Below, one piece after another: positions 8,184 to 15,392 of a stretch of 25,975 bases of DNA. This stretch comes from JBNJEA01 sp051745395 (GTDB lineage Bacteria; Desulfobacterota; Desulfobacteria; Desulfobacterales; Desulfosalsimonadaceae). Position numbers and translations under genes: made by a program. Where the stretch lies: the NCBI GenBank assembly GCA_051745395.1, contig JBNJEA010000036.1, positions 1 through 25,975 on the forward strand, read 5' to 3'. The notes beneath the pieces were generated by a model. That model searched no databases and was not told the origin of the DNA. It saw only the letters and a list, made by a program, of their open reading frames with translations. Each line of letters begins with the position of its first letter. The first letter of the stretch is position 1.

Positions 8184-8340
8184 GATGGTTTAAGAATTCA
8201 AAACCTCCGGGGCGCAGCGGCACAAGTCAACGCGATGAAAAGCTGCTTTCTGCAATTTGGTTGTCCGGTTTACGCCACTTAAACAGCCACTGCATTTTCG
8301 CGCAAAGACGCGAAGGCGCAAAGTTTTAAAGCCCTCTATA
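8184..8340. other. Spacer between the two inverted heptamer arrays; no gene seen
   Basis: These 157 bases lie between arrays of opposite orientation, and I find no supportable coding region. The only recognisable element is a three-unit 8-mer near the right side (8301-8324). Confidence 0.6.
8301..8324 (+). repeat. Three-unit 8-bp tandem repeat (CGCAAAGA type)
   Basis: CGCAAAGA, CGCGAAGG and CGCAAAGT follow one another at 8301, 8309 and 8317. This resembles the CGCAAAGACGCAAAG-type short repeats seen between genes in many bacterial genomes. It is separate from the heptamer family that surrounds it. Confidence 0.7.
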
Positions 8341-8399
8341 CCTTACACCTCACACCTTACACCTCATACCTCATACCTTACACCCTTTTACCCCCCCCC
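8341..8399 (-). repeat. Six-unit heptamer array plus G9 run at the 3' end of the PPTase gene, inverted to 8051-8183
   Basis: Read on the minus strand, a G9 run (8391-8399) and a GTAAAAGGG linker lead into TGTAAGG, TATGAGG, TATGAGG, TGTAAGG, TGTGAGG and TGTAAGG. On the plus strand the six units occupy 8341-8382. The array is the inverted counterpart of 8051-8183, so a transcript crossing both could fold into a long imperfect hairpin. The PPTase stop codon (8371-8373) lies inside the array. Confidence 0.88.
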
Positions 8400-8961
8400 A
8401 GCAAACCGGCATTTTCTGATGCAGCACCGCGGCAATATGGCCGTTGAAATAACGGTGCTCGATTGCCCAGCTGCGGCCTGCAAGATCACAATGGAGATGA
8501 TCCCCATCGATGATTTGGGTAATCCGGCACCGGAAAATATCGGCATACCGGCCGCCCACCGCCTTGACCACGGCCTCTTTGGCCGTCCAGAACCGGAAAA
8601 ACCAAGCACTTTTATCAACGGCACCGGCCGGCATTAATTGCCATTCCCCGTCATCTGCGATTTTTTCAAACAACTTTTCGCTGACCGGCCGAATCACTTC
8701 CACGTCAATGCCCACGGAAAACGGCGCCACCACACCGGCCACCATACTCGGTTTATGGGACAGCGACCAATAGCAGCCGTTTTCCGGAACCGGACATCCG
8801 TTTTCATCGGTTGCCAGGCGCGCCAGCCGGATGCCGGCCTTTTCCGCAGACATTCTTACGGCCTGCCGGGCGCAGTCGCTTAGAAACGCTTTGCGCTGCC
8901 GGCCGGCCAGGGTCTGACGGTCATGAGAGACGGGCAACAGGATGGGAAACAGGCAATGCAC
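8371..8961 (-). CDS. 4'-phosphopantetheinyl transferase (Sfp/AcpT-type)
   Basis: A 196-residue enzyme that moves the phosphopantetheine arm of CoA onto a serine of carrier proteins. Family motifs are visible: WSLSHK (65-70), the Mg-binding GIDVE (84-88) and FWTAKEAVVKA (124-134). The assigned start is GTG 8961; no upstream ATG fits, and the ribosome-binding site is unclear. The last residues after HQKMPVC are encoded by a G9 homopolymer and then the heptamer array, so the native C-terminus may have been replaced by repeat sequence. It follows the acyl-CoA synthetase gene by 80 bases on the same strand, separated by hairpins. The carrier-protein partner is not in this window. Confidence 0.88.
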   Translation of the reverse strand: MHCLFPILLPVSHDRQTLAGRQRKAFLSDCARQAVRMSAEKAGIRLARLATDENGCPVPENGCYWSLSHKPSMVAGVVAPFSVGIDVEVIRPVSEKLFEKIADDGEWQLMPAGAVDKSAWFFRFWTAKEAVVKAVGGRYADIFRCRITQIIDGDHLHCDLAGRSWAIEHRYFNGHIAAVLHQKMPVCWGGVKGCKV

Positions 8962-8982
8962 GGCAATAAACGCCCCTGCCCC

Positions 8983-9044
8983 ATCCCTGCCCCAAAAAAT
9001 TTCGGGGCAGGGATAAAGGCTTTATAACAGGGTTTTTCCTGTTA
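8983..9044 (-). terminator. Three consecutive hairpins after the acyl-CoA synthetase gene
   Basis: In minus-strand order there is a 7-bp stem TAACAGG/CCTGTTA (9044-9025) containing the synthetase stop codon. Next is a 6-bp palindrome ATAAAG/CTTTAT around one base (9025-9013). Last is a perfect 11-bp stem ATCCCTGCCCC/GGGGCAGGGAT (9014-8983) with a 10-base loop. No T-tract follows on the minus strand. It could be an attenuating or mRNA-stabilising element before the PPTase gene rather than a classical terminator. Confidence 0.5.
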
Positions 9045-11159
9045 CTCGCTGTCAAACGTAATAATGATATCAGCCACCGTCGCCCCCTTGCCTTCTTCAT
9101 GGACGAACAGCGGGTTGATATCAAGCTCCTTGATCTGGGGGATATCGGTGACCAGGTTCGACAGGCCGACCAGCAGTTGTTCCAGTTTTTCAATGTCGGC
9201 CTTGGGCTTGCCGCGAAAGCCCGTGAGCATCTCAAAGCCGGTGATGCTCGTGATCATGCGCCGCGCATTGTTGCGCCCGATGGGGGCCAGCCGGAAGGTG
9301 ACGTTTTTAAACAGCTCCACGTAGATGCCGCCGAAGCCGAACATGATCAAATGGCCGAATCCCGGGTTTTTATTGACACCGAGAATCACCTCCTGGCCGG
9401 CCGGGGCCATTTTCTGTACCAGCACGCCGTCGATCCGGGCATTGGGATTGTAGGAAGCGGCATTTTGCATGATTTGGGCATAGGCGTTTTCCACCGCCTG
9501 CCGGGTTTTGACATTGACCACCACCCCGCCGGCATCCGACTTGTGCAGAATCTGGGGCGAGGCGATTTTCATGACCACCGGGTAGCCAATGTCATCGGCG
9601 ATGTCGCCGGCGTGTTCCGCAGATGCAGCCACGTCCATGGGCGGCAGGTCAAACCCGTAGCATTTCAAAAGCGCCGCGCCGTCGTATTCCCCCAGCACGG
9701 TTTTGCCGGCATCCTGGTGGTCTTTGACGATCCGGGCCGCTGTTTGCCGGTCAAATGAAAGCTCAAATTGCGGCAGAATCGTGCGGGTCAGCCATCGGGT
9801 GGCTTCATAGAGCTTGCCCATGGCCCGGGCTGCATTTTCCGGAAACGAATACACCGGCACATGGTTTTCCAGCAGGTAATCCACCCCCGCCGAGACATCG
9901 ACGACCCCCATGAACGAGCAGACGATGGGCTTTTCGGTCTTTTTATAAATGGAGACAATGGCCTTGGCCGTGCCGATGGCATCGGTCATGGACTGTGGGG
10001 TTAAAATCATCAACACCCCGTCAACCCCCTCATCGCTGATCACGGCCTCCAGGGCATGGGAATAGCGGTCACTGGAGGCATCGCCGATGACATCGACGGG
10101 ATTGTGAAAGTTCGCCGTGGGCGGCAGGTACTGGCGCAGAAGCTTGTCGGTTTCCGGGCTGAACCGGGCCAGCTGCATGCCCGAAACTTCCGTCATATCC
10201 GTGGCGATGATGCCGGGGCCGCCGGCGTTGGTGATAATGGCCACGCGGTTGCCCGTGGGCAGTCGGCGGGCGGCAAATGCGCTGGCATAATCAAACAGGT
10301 TGTCCACCGTGTCGACCCGTATAATTCCGGATTCATTAAAAATCGCATTGTATACGGCCTCCGTCCCGGCAATCGATCCGGTATGCGAGGAAGCCGCCTG
10401 GGCCCCGGCGGCGGTTTTGCCGGACTTGATCACCAGTATCGGCGTGGGGCGGTGCCCGGAAGTGATGTGCTTGACCGCTTCGATAAAGCCTTCACGCATC
10501 CGGAGTTCTTCCATGTAAATCATGATCACGTGGGTTTCCGGGTCCTTGTGGTAATAGCGCAGCAAATCGAGTTCATCCACATCCGCCTTGTTGCCGATGG
10601 AGACGAACTTGGAAAAACCGAATCCCCGGGATTTGGCAAAATCAAGCACAGAGGTGCACAACGCGCCGCTCTGGGAAATAAAGGAAATGTTGCCCTTGAC
10701 CGGCATATGCGTGGAAAAGCTGGCATTTAACCGCACGTCTTCGCTCGGATTGATCACGCCCAGGCAGTTGGGGCCCACGAGCCGAACACCGGCATTTCGG
10801 CAGATTTCGGCAATCTGGTCCTCGATTTCGGCGCCTTCCCCGCCGACTTCCCGGAAACCGGCCGAGACGATGACGATGCCTTTCACGCCCTTTGCCACAC
10901 AGTCCTTAACCGCCGCCAGCGCCCGCTGGGGCGGCAGAATGATCATGCCCTGGACGATATCAACGATGATATCGTCCAGGGTGGCGTACGCCGGCACGCA
11001 CAGAATGGATCGGGCCTTGGGGTTGACCGGATACAGGATTCCCTGGAATTCGCCCCGCAGCAGGTTGGCGAATATATCGTGGCCGACCTTGCCTTTTGTC
11101 GACGATGCGCCGATAACGGCCACCGATTGGGGTTGAAAGATGGCGTCGAGTTTTTCCAT
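9042..11159 (-). CDS. NDP-forming acyl-CoA synthetase (fused alpha-beta, acetate-CoA ligase family)
   Basis: A 705-residue protein with the fused order CoA_binding (about 1-135), succinyl-CoA-ligase-like domains (about 150-460) and a C-terminal ATP-grasp domain (about 485-705). The phosphohistidine H259 lies in SSHTGSIAG, the conserved motif of ADP-forming acetyl/acyl-CoA synthetases. These enzymes interconvert an acyl-CoA plus ADP and Pi with the acid plus ATP. No GNAT domain is present, so it is not a Pat-type lysine acetyltransferase. The start is ATG 11159 with AGGAG 5-6 bases upstream; that site lies in the last codons of rsmI, indicating translational coupling. The substrate acid cannot be read from sequence. 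Placing it at the tail of a translation operon is unexpected and may simply reflect operon read-through. Confidence 0.9.
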   Translation of the reverse strand: MEKLDAIFQPQSVAVIGASSTKGKVGHDIFANLLRGEFQGILYPVNPKARSILCVPAYATLDDIIVDIVQGMIILPPQRALAAVKDCVAKGVKGIVIVSAGFREVGGEGAEIEDQIAEICRNAGVRLVGPNCLGVINPSEDVRLNASFSTHMPVKGNISFISQSGALCTSVLDFAKSRGFGFSKFVSIGNKADVDELDLLRYYHKDPETHVIMIYMEELRMREGFIEAVKHITSGHRPTPILVIKSGKTAAGAQAASSHTGSIAGTEAVYNAIFNESGIIRVDTVDNLFDYASAFAARRLPTGNRVAIITNAGGPGIIATDMTEVSGMQLARFSPETDKLLRQYLPPTANFHNPVDVIGDASSDRYSHALEAVISDEGVDGVLMILTPQSMTDAIGTAKAIVSIYKKTEKPIVCSFMGVVDVSAGVDYLLENHVPVYSFPENAARAMGKLYEATRWLTRTILPQFELSFDRQTAARIVKDHQDAGKTVLGEYDGAALLKCYGFDLPPMDVAASAEHAGDIADDIGYPVVMKIASPQILHKSDAGGVVVNVKTRQAVENAYAQIMQNAASYNPNARIDGVLVQKMAPAGQEVILGVNKNPGFGHLIMFGFGGIYVELFKNVTFRLAPIGRNNARRMITSITGFEMLTGFRGKPKADIEKLEQLLVGLSNLVTDIPQIKELDINPLFVHEEGKGATVADIIITFDSE

Positions 11160-11160
11160 T

Positions 11161-12060
11161 TTATTCTCCTTTCCCGGCCTGGTGCCCGCTTTCTGCCATT
11201 TCCGATTGGATTTCGAGTATCTTCTGGTAAATTTCGTTTTTCGACATATGATAATCCCCGGCAAGCTGACTGGCAAGCCTGGACGGCGTCATCCGGCCCA
11301 GGGAAAGCTGCTCCCGGATTTCCGCAGCCAGGGCCTCGGCCCCCGCTTTGATCGGCTGGCGGCCGCCGGCAACCAGCACGGTCACCTCGCCTTTGATCCG
11401 GCCACGCGGCGCCATCATGTCAATGAGTTCACTGACCGGCCCCCGGAGAAACTCTTCGTGCACCTTGGTCAGCTCCCGGCAAACCACGGCATGGCGATCG
11501 CCCATCTGCGAAAAGACGGCCCGGAGCAGGTCCATGAGCCGATTCGGCGATTCATAGAATATCAATGTTTCCCGGCGCATGGAAAGCTCCTGGAGCAACT
11601 GATCGCGCTTGTTCTTTTTCCTCGGCACAAAACCGATGAAACAAAAGCGATCCGACGGCATGCCGGCGGCCGAAAGGGCGGTGGTCGCAGCCGATACTCC
11701 CGGAATCGGGACAACCGGGATGCGGTTTTCAATGGCGGCGGCCAGAACGCGGTAGCCGGGATCGGATACCGTCGGGGTGCCGGCGTTTGAAACCAGAGCC
11801 ACGGATGCGCCGGATTTGAGCTTTTCGATCAGAAAGCCGGCACGCTCGGCTTCATTGTGTTCGTGACAGGAAATCAGGCGGGTCTGCTGCACCTGGAAAC
11901 GGGCCAGCAGCCGGCTGGTGTGACGGGTATCTTCGGCGGCGATGTAATCGACGGATTTCAATACCTCCAGTGCCCGCAACGTGATATCGCCGAGGTTTCC
12001 GATGGGCGTGGCCACGATATAGAGCACACCGCCCGTCCGGTTTTGCTCCCCGTTATCCAT
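11161..12060 (-). CDS. rsmI: 16S rRNA (cytidine(1402)-2'-O)-methyltransferase RsmI
   Basis: A 299-residue tetrapyrrole-methylase-fold enzyme. With RsmH it makes N4,2'-O-dimethyl-C1402 in the ribosomal P site of 16S rRNA. Diagnostic motifs are LYIVATPIGNLGD near residues 13-25, AAEDTRHTSRLL, GTPTVSDPGY and SAAGMPSDRFCFIGF. A short C-terminal helical region matches the usual RsmI tail. I place the start at ATG 12060, which overlaps the end of yraN by 8 bases; in-frame starts further upstream (12078, 12090) lie deeper in yraN. It ends just ahead of the acyl-CoA synthetase start, which suggests coupling on both sides. Confidence 0.94.
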   Translation of the reverse strand: MDNGEQNRTGGVLYIVATPIGNLGDITLRALEVLKSVDYIAAEDTRHTSRLLARFQVQQTRLISCHEHNEAERAGFLIEKLKSGASVALVSNAGTPTVSDPGYRVLAAAIENRIPVVPIPGVSAATTALSAAGMPSDRFCFIGFVPRKKNKRDQLLQELSMRRETLIFYESPNRLMDLLRAVFSQMGDRHAVVCRELTKVHEEFLRGPVSELIDMMAPRGRIKGEVTVLVAGGRQPIKAGAEALAAEIREQLSLGRMTPSRLASQLAGDYHMSKNEIYQKILEIQSEMAESGHQAGKGE

Positions 12061-12424
12061 AGGCGATCTCGAAGGCATTGCGGATGACATCGACTCTGGG
12101 GCTGTCGGCTTGGCTGGAAACGGCCACCACGTCGAAACGCGATTTTTGATGCATCTTGCCGGCGGCTTTGAGATAGCCGAGGGCCACCTTGGAAATTTGT
12201 CTCTGCTTGGCGGAATTCACCGACGCCGCGGCACTGCCGAACCGATCCGAATGCCGGGCCCGGACCTCGACAAACACCAGGGTATCGGCCTCCGTGGCGA
12301 TGATATCGATTTCGCCGAAACGGTTGCGGTAATTGGTCTCTATGATACGGTAGCCCATTTTAACGAGCGCATCGGCCGCCAGGGTTTCGCCGAACCTGCC
12401 GTATCGCTGCCGCTGCTTTGACAT
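12053..12424 (-). CDS. yraN: YraN/UPF0102 family endonuclease-fold protein
   Basis: A 123-residue protein with the UPF0102 signature: GRFGETLAADALVKMGYRI, RFGEIDIIA and TLVFVEVRAR. The last two supply the E/D and E-x-K/R positions of a PD-(D/E)xK nuclease-like fold. Its cellular function is not firmly established, though it is often found beside rnhB and rsmI, as here. A GAGGGG ribosome-binding site lies 6 bases before ATG 12424. It follows rnhB by 56 bases and overlaps rsmI. Confidence 0.92.
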   Translation of the reverse strand: MSKQRQRYGRFGETLAADALVKMGYRIIETNYRNRFGEIDIIATEADTLVFVEVRARHSDRFGSAAASVNSAKQRQISKVALGYLKAAGKMHQKSRFDVVAVSSQADSPRVDVIRNAFEIAYG

Positions 12425-12480
12425 CGATATCCCCTCGTCTATTCCGCGCCGCCACAGATCATGGGATCGATCATGTGATT

Positions 12481-13116
12481 TTAAAACAGCTTTTCCTGCC
12501 GGTATTGCGGACAGACCCCCCGGAAGGACTGCCGATGGATGGGACAGCAGCCGTTTTGACGGATTGCAGCCACATGGGACTTGGTGGCATAGCCCTTGTG
12601 GGAGGAAAACCCGTATTCGGGGTATTCCTCCGCATACCGCACCATCATGCGATCCCGGGTAACCTTGGCCACCACCGACGCCGCAGCAATGGATATACTC
12701 CGGCTGTCGCCCTGGGCGATGGGCTGCTGTTCAATGGAAACAGGGATGGCAAACGTGCCGTCAATCAGGACGAAATCGGGGCCGGGCAGCAGGTTGCCCA
12801 CGGCCATGGCCATGGCGGCAAGCGAGGCCTGCAAAATATTGATCCGGTCGATTTCAACCGGATCCACAATGCCAATGCCGATGGTAAGGGCTTGTTCGTA
12901 AATGCGATCAAACCACCGGCTGCGCTGCTTGGCCGTGAGTTTCTTGGAATCGGTCAACCCGCCGCCGGAAAACGCCGCCGGCAGGATGACGGCTGCCGAG
13001 ACCACCGGCCCGGCCAGCGGCCCCCGGCCGACTTCATCGGCCCCGGCGATCCGAAAAAATCCGTTCTGCCGGGCCTGATCTTCAAAGGCCCGAACCGGTT
13101 CCCCGTTGGCCGTCAT
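12481..13116 (-). CDS. rnhB: Ribonuclease HII
   Basis: A 211-residue enzyme that cleaves the RNA strand of RNA-DNA hybrids and removes misincorporated ribonucleotides. The four acidic catalytic residues can be placed at D27 and E28 (IAGADEVGRGPLAGPV), D119 (FVLIDG) and D155 (KVTRD). The segments LTDSKKL, SIAAASVVAKV and YGFSSHKGY are also typical of type 2 RNases H. ATG 13116 is chosen over an in-frame TTG at 13122, though the ribosome-binding site is weak. It lies 31 bases after rplS, the usual order in this operon. Confidence 0.95.
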   Translation of the reverse strand: MTANGEPVRAFEDQARQNGFFRIAGADEVGRGPLAGPVVSAAVILPAAFSGGGLTDSKKLTAKQRSRWFDRIYEQALTIGIGIVDPVEIDRINILQASLAAMAMAVGNLLPGPDFVLIDGTFAIPVSIEQQPIAQGDSRSISIAAASVVAKVTRDRMMVRYAEEYPEYGFSSHKGYATKSHVAAIRQNGCCPIHRQSFRGVCPQYRQEKLF

Positions 13117-13147
13117 CTGCAACCCGATATCGATTGCGGTTTCAACG

Positions 13148-13492
13148 CTATTTCCGCCGCAGCTTCATCCGGGCCGCCTTTTCCTTCAGGCCGCGCAGGT
13201 AGTAAATCTTGGAGCGGCGGACCCGCCCTTTTTCCACGATTTCGATTTTGTCAATGGCCGGTGAATGCATCGGGAAAATCCGTTCCACCCCGATGCCATA
13301 GGAGACCTTGCGAACGGTAAAAGAGGCATCCGTGGTGCCGCTGCGCTTGCTGATGACAACGCCCTGGAAAACCTGAATCCGTTCCTTTTCCCCTTCCCGG
13401 ATCCGGACATGAACTTTTACCCGGTCGCCCGGGGAAAAGTCGATTAAATCCATTCGAAGCTGTTCTTTTTCGATCTGCTTGATCACGTCCAT
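13148..13492 (-). CDS. rplS: 50S ribosomal protein L19
   Basis: A 114-residue protein of standard L19 length, located at the 30S-50S interface. Typical segments are FSPGDRVKVHVRI, RIQVFQGVVI, TVRKVSYGIGVERIFP and the basic tail KIYYLRGLKEKAARMKLRRK. ATG 13492 is preceded by GGAGAGG, a strong ribosome-binding site. A longer in-frame extension to 13561 would overlap the upstream gene and does not fit the family. It sits between the SPOUT methyltransferase and rnhB in the conserved rpsP-trmD-rplS arrangement. Confidence 0.97.
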   Translation of the reverse strand: MDVIKQIEKEQLRMDLIDFSPGDRVKVHVRIREGEKERIQVFQGVVISKRSGTTDASFTVRKVSYGIGVERIFPMHSPAIDKIEIVEKGRVRRSKIYYLRGLKEKAARMKLRRK

Positions 13493-13550
13493 GATAACCT
13501 CTCCTTGCTCGACTCCGGCCAAAACTCTTATGACTGGATCCGTTATTTGT

Positions 13551-14123
13551 TTATCTGCCAAAAAGCCTGTCTAATATAATCGCTGCCGCCGACCGGACGG
13601 AAAGATGATTGTACCCGGTCCCGCCGTCTATGGGCGCCAGCACGTAATCGACCTCTTCCATGAATGGGCCGGTAAATCCCCACGCCGTGCCCAGCGCCAG
13701 GATGTAGGTCCATTCGTTTTGCCCCAGCATCTGCCGGAATTCCGGAAAAGCAAGCCGGCCTTTTTTTTTTGCGGCGCTGGTGGCCACCAGTTTGGTATCG
13801 CGGCCGGAAATTTCCGCAATTTCGGCCACCGCCCCGGCCAGGGTGGTTTTGATCCGGATCAGATCCAGGGCCTTTCCCCGATGCGGGTTGTAGACCGAGC
13901 CGACACCGTCCTGCCAGTGGGCCGTAATCTTGTGGGCCAGCGCCTGCTGATCCTGCAGGGGCGTGACCACGTAAAATCCGGCAATGCCGTATGTCCGGGC
14001 GGCCCGGGCGATGTCGTGGAGATCAATACTGGTGATCGCCGCGGCGATGGTGTCGCCCCGCTTGTTTTTCACCGGGTAGTGTATCAGGGCCAGATACAGG
14101 TTACGCGGTGATAAGGGTTTCAA
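13551..14123 (-). CDS. TrmD-associated SPOUT RNA methyltransferase (Methyltrn_RNA_4 family)
   Basis: About 190 residues. The sequence from NLYLALIHYPVKNKRG through DLHDIARAARTYGI to LALGTAWGFTGPF matches the SAM-dependent RNA methyltransferase family encoded next to trmD in Desulfobacterota and Thermotoga-like genomes. The target RNA base is not established. No ATG fits: the family N-terminus begins about where NLYLAL lies, so the likeliest start is TTG 14123, overlapping trmD by 23 bases and implying translational coupling. The exact start is uncertain. The gene carries a run of ten A residues (plus strand T10 at 13761-13770) coding for KKK, a possible slippage site. Confidence 0.85.
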   Translation of the reverse strand: MKPLSPRNLYLALIHYPVKNKRGDTIAAAITSIDLHDIARAARTYGIAGFYVVTPLQDQQALAHKITAHWQDGVGSVYNPHRGKALDLIRIKTTLAGAVAEIAEISGRDTKLVATSAAKKKGRLAFPEFRQMLGQNEWTYILALGTAWGFTGPFMEEVDYVLAPIDGGTGYNHLSVRSAAAIILDRLFGR

Positions 14124-14850
14124 GGTAGCGGCACCATTTCTGTAAAATCGCTTTTTCCCGGTCGCTTAGGTCCTTTTGCTCCAACAGGTCCGGCCGCTTC
14201 AAAAAGGTACGGATCAACGCCGATTCCAGCCGCCAGTCTTCAATGGCGGCGTGATTGCCGGAGCGCAGCACCTCGGGAATGGCCTTGCGGCCAAACACCG
14301 GCGGCCGGGTGTAATGCGCATGTTCGAGCAGCGTATCGGAAAACGAATCCATGGCTGCCGAATCTGCGTTTCCAAGTGCGCCGGGCACCTGACGGGTCAC
14401 GGCATCGATGACCACCATAGCGGCCAGTTCCCCGCCGGTTAACACGTAATCCCCGATGGAGATCTCCTCATCGATATAGTCTTCGCAGAGGCGTTCGTCA
14501 ACCCCTTCGTAGCGGCCGCATACAAAAATAAGTCCCTTGCATTGGGCAAGGGACTTGGCCGTCTGCTGATCAAACCGTCGCCCCTGGGGCGACAGCAAAA
14601 CCGTGGCGGCACCGGGCTGATCCTGCTTTGCCGCGTCAATGGCGGCGGCCAGGGGTTCGGGTTTCATCACCATGCCGGAGCCGCCGCCATAGGGCCGGTC
14701 ATCGGTTTCCTGGTGCCGGCCGCCGGCAAAATCCCGGATGTTGACCGAGTCGATGGCAATGGTTTTTCTTTCCAGCGCCCGCCGGATGATGCCGTGAGAG
14801 ACAAAGGCATCCAGCATTTCAGGAAAGATTGTCAACACCGTAAATTTCAT
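14101..14850 (-). CDS. trmD: tRNA (guanine(37)-N1)-methyltransferase
   Basis: A 249-residue SPOUT-fold enzyme that methylates G37 next to the anticodon and so prevents +1 frameshifts. Visible hallmarks are FTVLTIFPEML at the start, RPYGGGSGMVMKPEP, VCGRYEGVDER, the knot segment SIGDYVLTGGELAAM and the C-terminal ARPPVFGRKAIPEVLRSGNH-like region (here YTRPPVFGRKAIPEVL). Length is standard. It starts 15 bases after rimM and overlaps the following SPOUT methyltransferase, consistent with one operon. Confidence 0.97.
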   Translation of the reverse strand: MKFTVLTIFPEMLDAFVSHGIIRRALERKTIAIDSVNIRDFAGGRHQETDDRPYGGGSGMVMKPEPLAAAIDAAKQDQPGAATVLLSPQGRRFDQQTAKSLAQCKGLIFVCGRYEGVDERLCEDYIDEEISIGDYVLTGGELAAMVVIDAVTRQVPGALGNADSAAMDSFSDTLLEHAHYTRPPVFGRKAIPEVLRSGNHAAIEDWRLESALIRTFLKRPDLLEQKDLSDREKAILQKWCRYLETLITA

Positions 14851-14865
14851 CTTCCCTGAAACCCT

Positions 14866-15375
14866 TTACAATCCCTCCGGCAGCGCCACGCGCATGGTAT
14901 TGGCCGCGATATCGATGTCGATGACAATGCTGTCAATCGCCGGAATCAGCGTTTCCCCGCCGTTGTTTCGGACCACGAAAACATCGTTGCTGCCGGTTTC
15001 AATCATCGAGGCCACCTGGCCGATAAACCCCCGATCGCCTGCATAGACGTCTAAGCCGATCAGATCGCACCAGTACCATGTGTCCGATCCCGGTTCCGGC
15101 AGTGCCGACCGGGGCACAAACACCGCGCATCCCACCAGGCGCTCGGCGGCCTCGCGGCGGTCGATCCCCTCGAAAGCCATGCGGAGCATGTTTTTATAAG
15201 GCTGGACCTTTTGTACCGTATACGCCCTGTACGAACCGTCGGGCCGTTTGACTGTCACGGCTTTGCCCGGGCGGAAAGGCTCTGTGGATTCCGCGTAGGA
15301 ATAGAGCTTGACCTGCCCCCGGATGCCGTGTACACCCGCAATTTTTCCGATTTCGAGGATATCTTCCGGATTCAT
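14866..15375 (-). CDS. rimM: Ribosome maturation factor RimM
   Basis: A 169-residue protein with an N-terminal RimM beta-barrel (EIGKIAGVHGIRGQVKLYSY at residues 7-26) and a C-terminal PRC-barrel (about 95-169, with DLIGLDVYAGDRGFIGQV and LIPAIDSIVIDIDI). RimM binds S19 and assists late maturation of the 30S head. ATG 15375 fits the family N-terminus. The gene lies between khpA (17-base gap) and trmD, as in most bacteria. Confidence 0.95.
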   Translation of the reverse strand: MNPEDILEIGKIAGVHGIRGQVKLYSYAESTEPFRPGKAVTVKRPDGSYRAYTVQKVQPYKNMLRMAFEGIDRREAAERLVGCAVFVPRSALPEPGSDTWYWCDLIGLDVYAGDRGFIGQVASMIETGSNDVFVVRNNGGETLIPAIDSIVIDIDIAANTMRVALPEGL

Positions 15376-15392
15376 ATCCCCGACTCATACCC

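Noticed and set aside
8184..8340. Integron attC site or transposon remnant between the heptamer arrays
   Set aside because: I found no paired core sites, no terminal inverted repeats other than the heptamers, and no recombinase or transposase fragment.
8051..8399. CRISPR array
   Set aside because: The repeats are 7 bases with no unique spacers and no cas genes nearby.
10056..10730. Plus-strand open frame of about 224 codons inside the acyl-CoA synthetase gene
   Set aside because: Antisense shadow of a conserved gene, with no ribosome-binding site or family motif.
12418..13320. Long plus-strand open frame (about 300 codons) across rnhB and rplS
   Set aside because: It is antisense to two well-conserved genes, has no recognisable domain and is rich in His, Gly and Arg, as is typical of shadow frames in GC-rich DNA.
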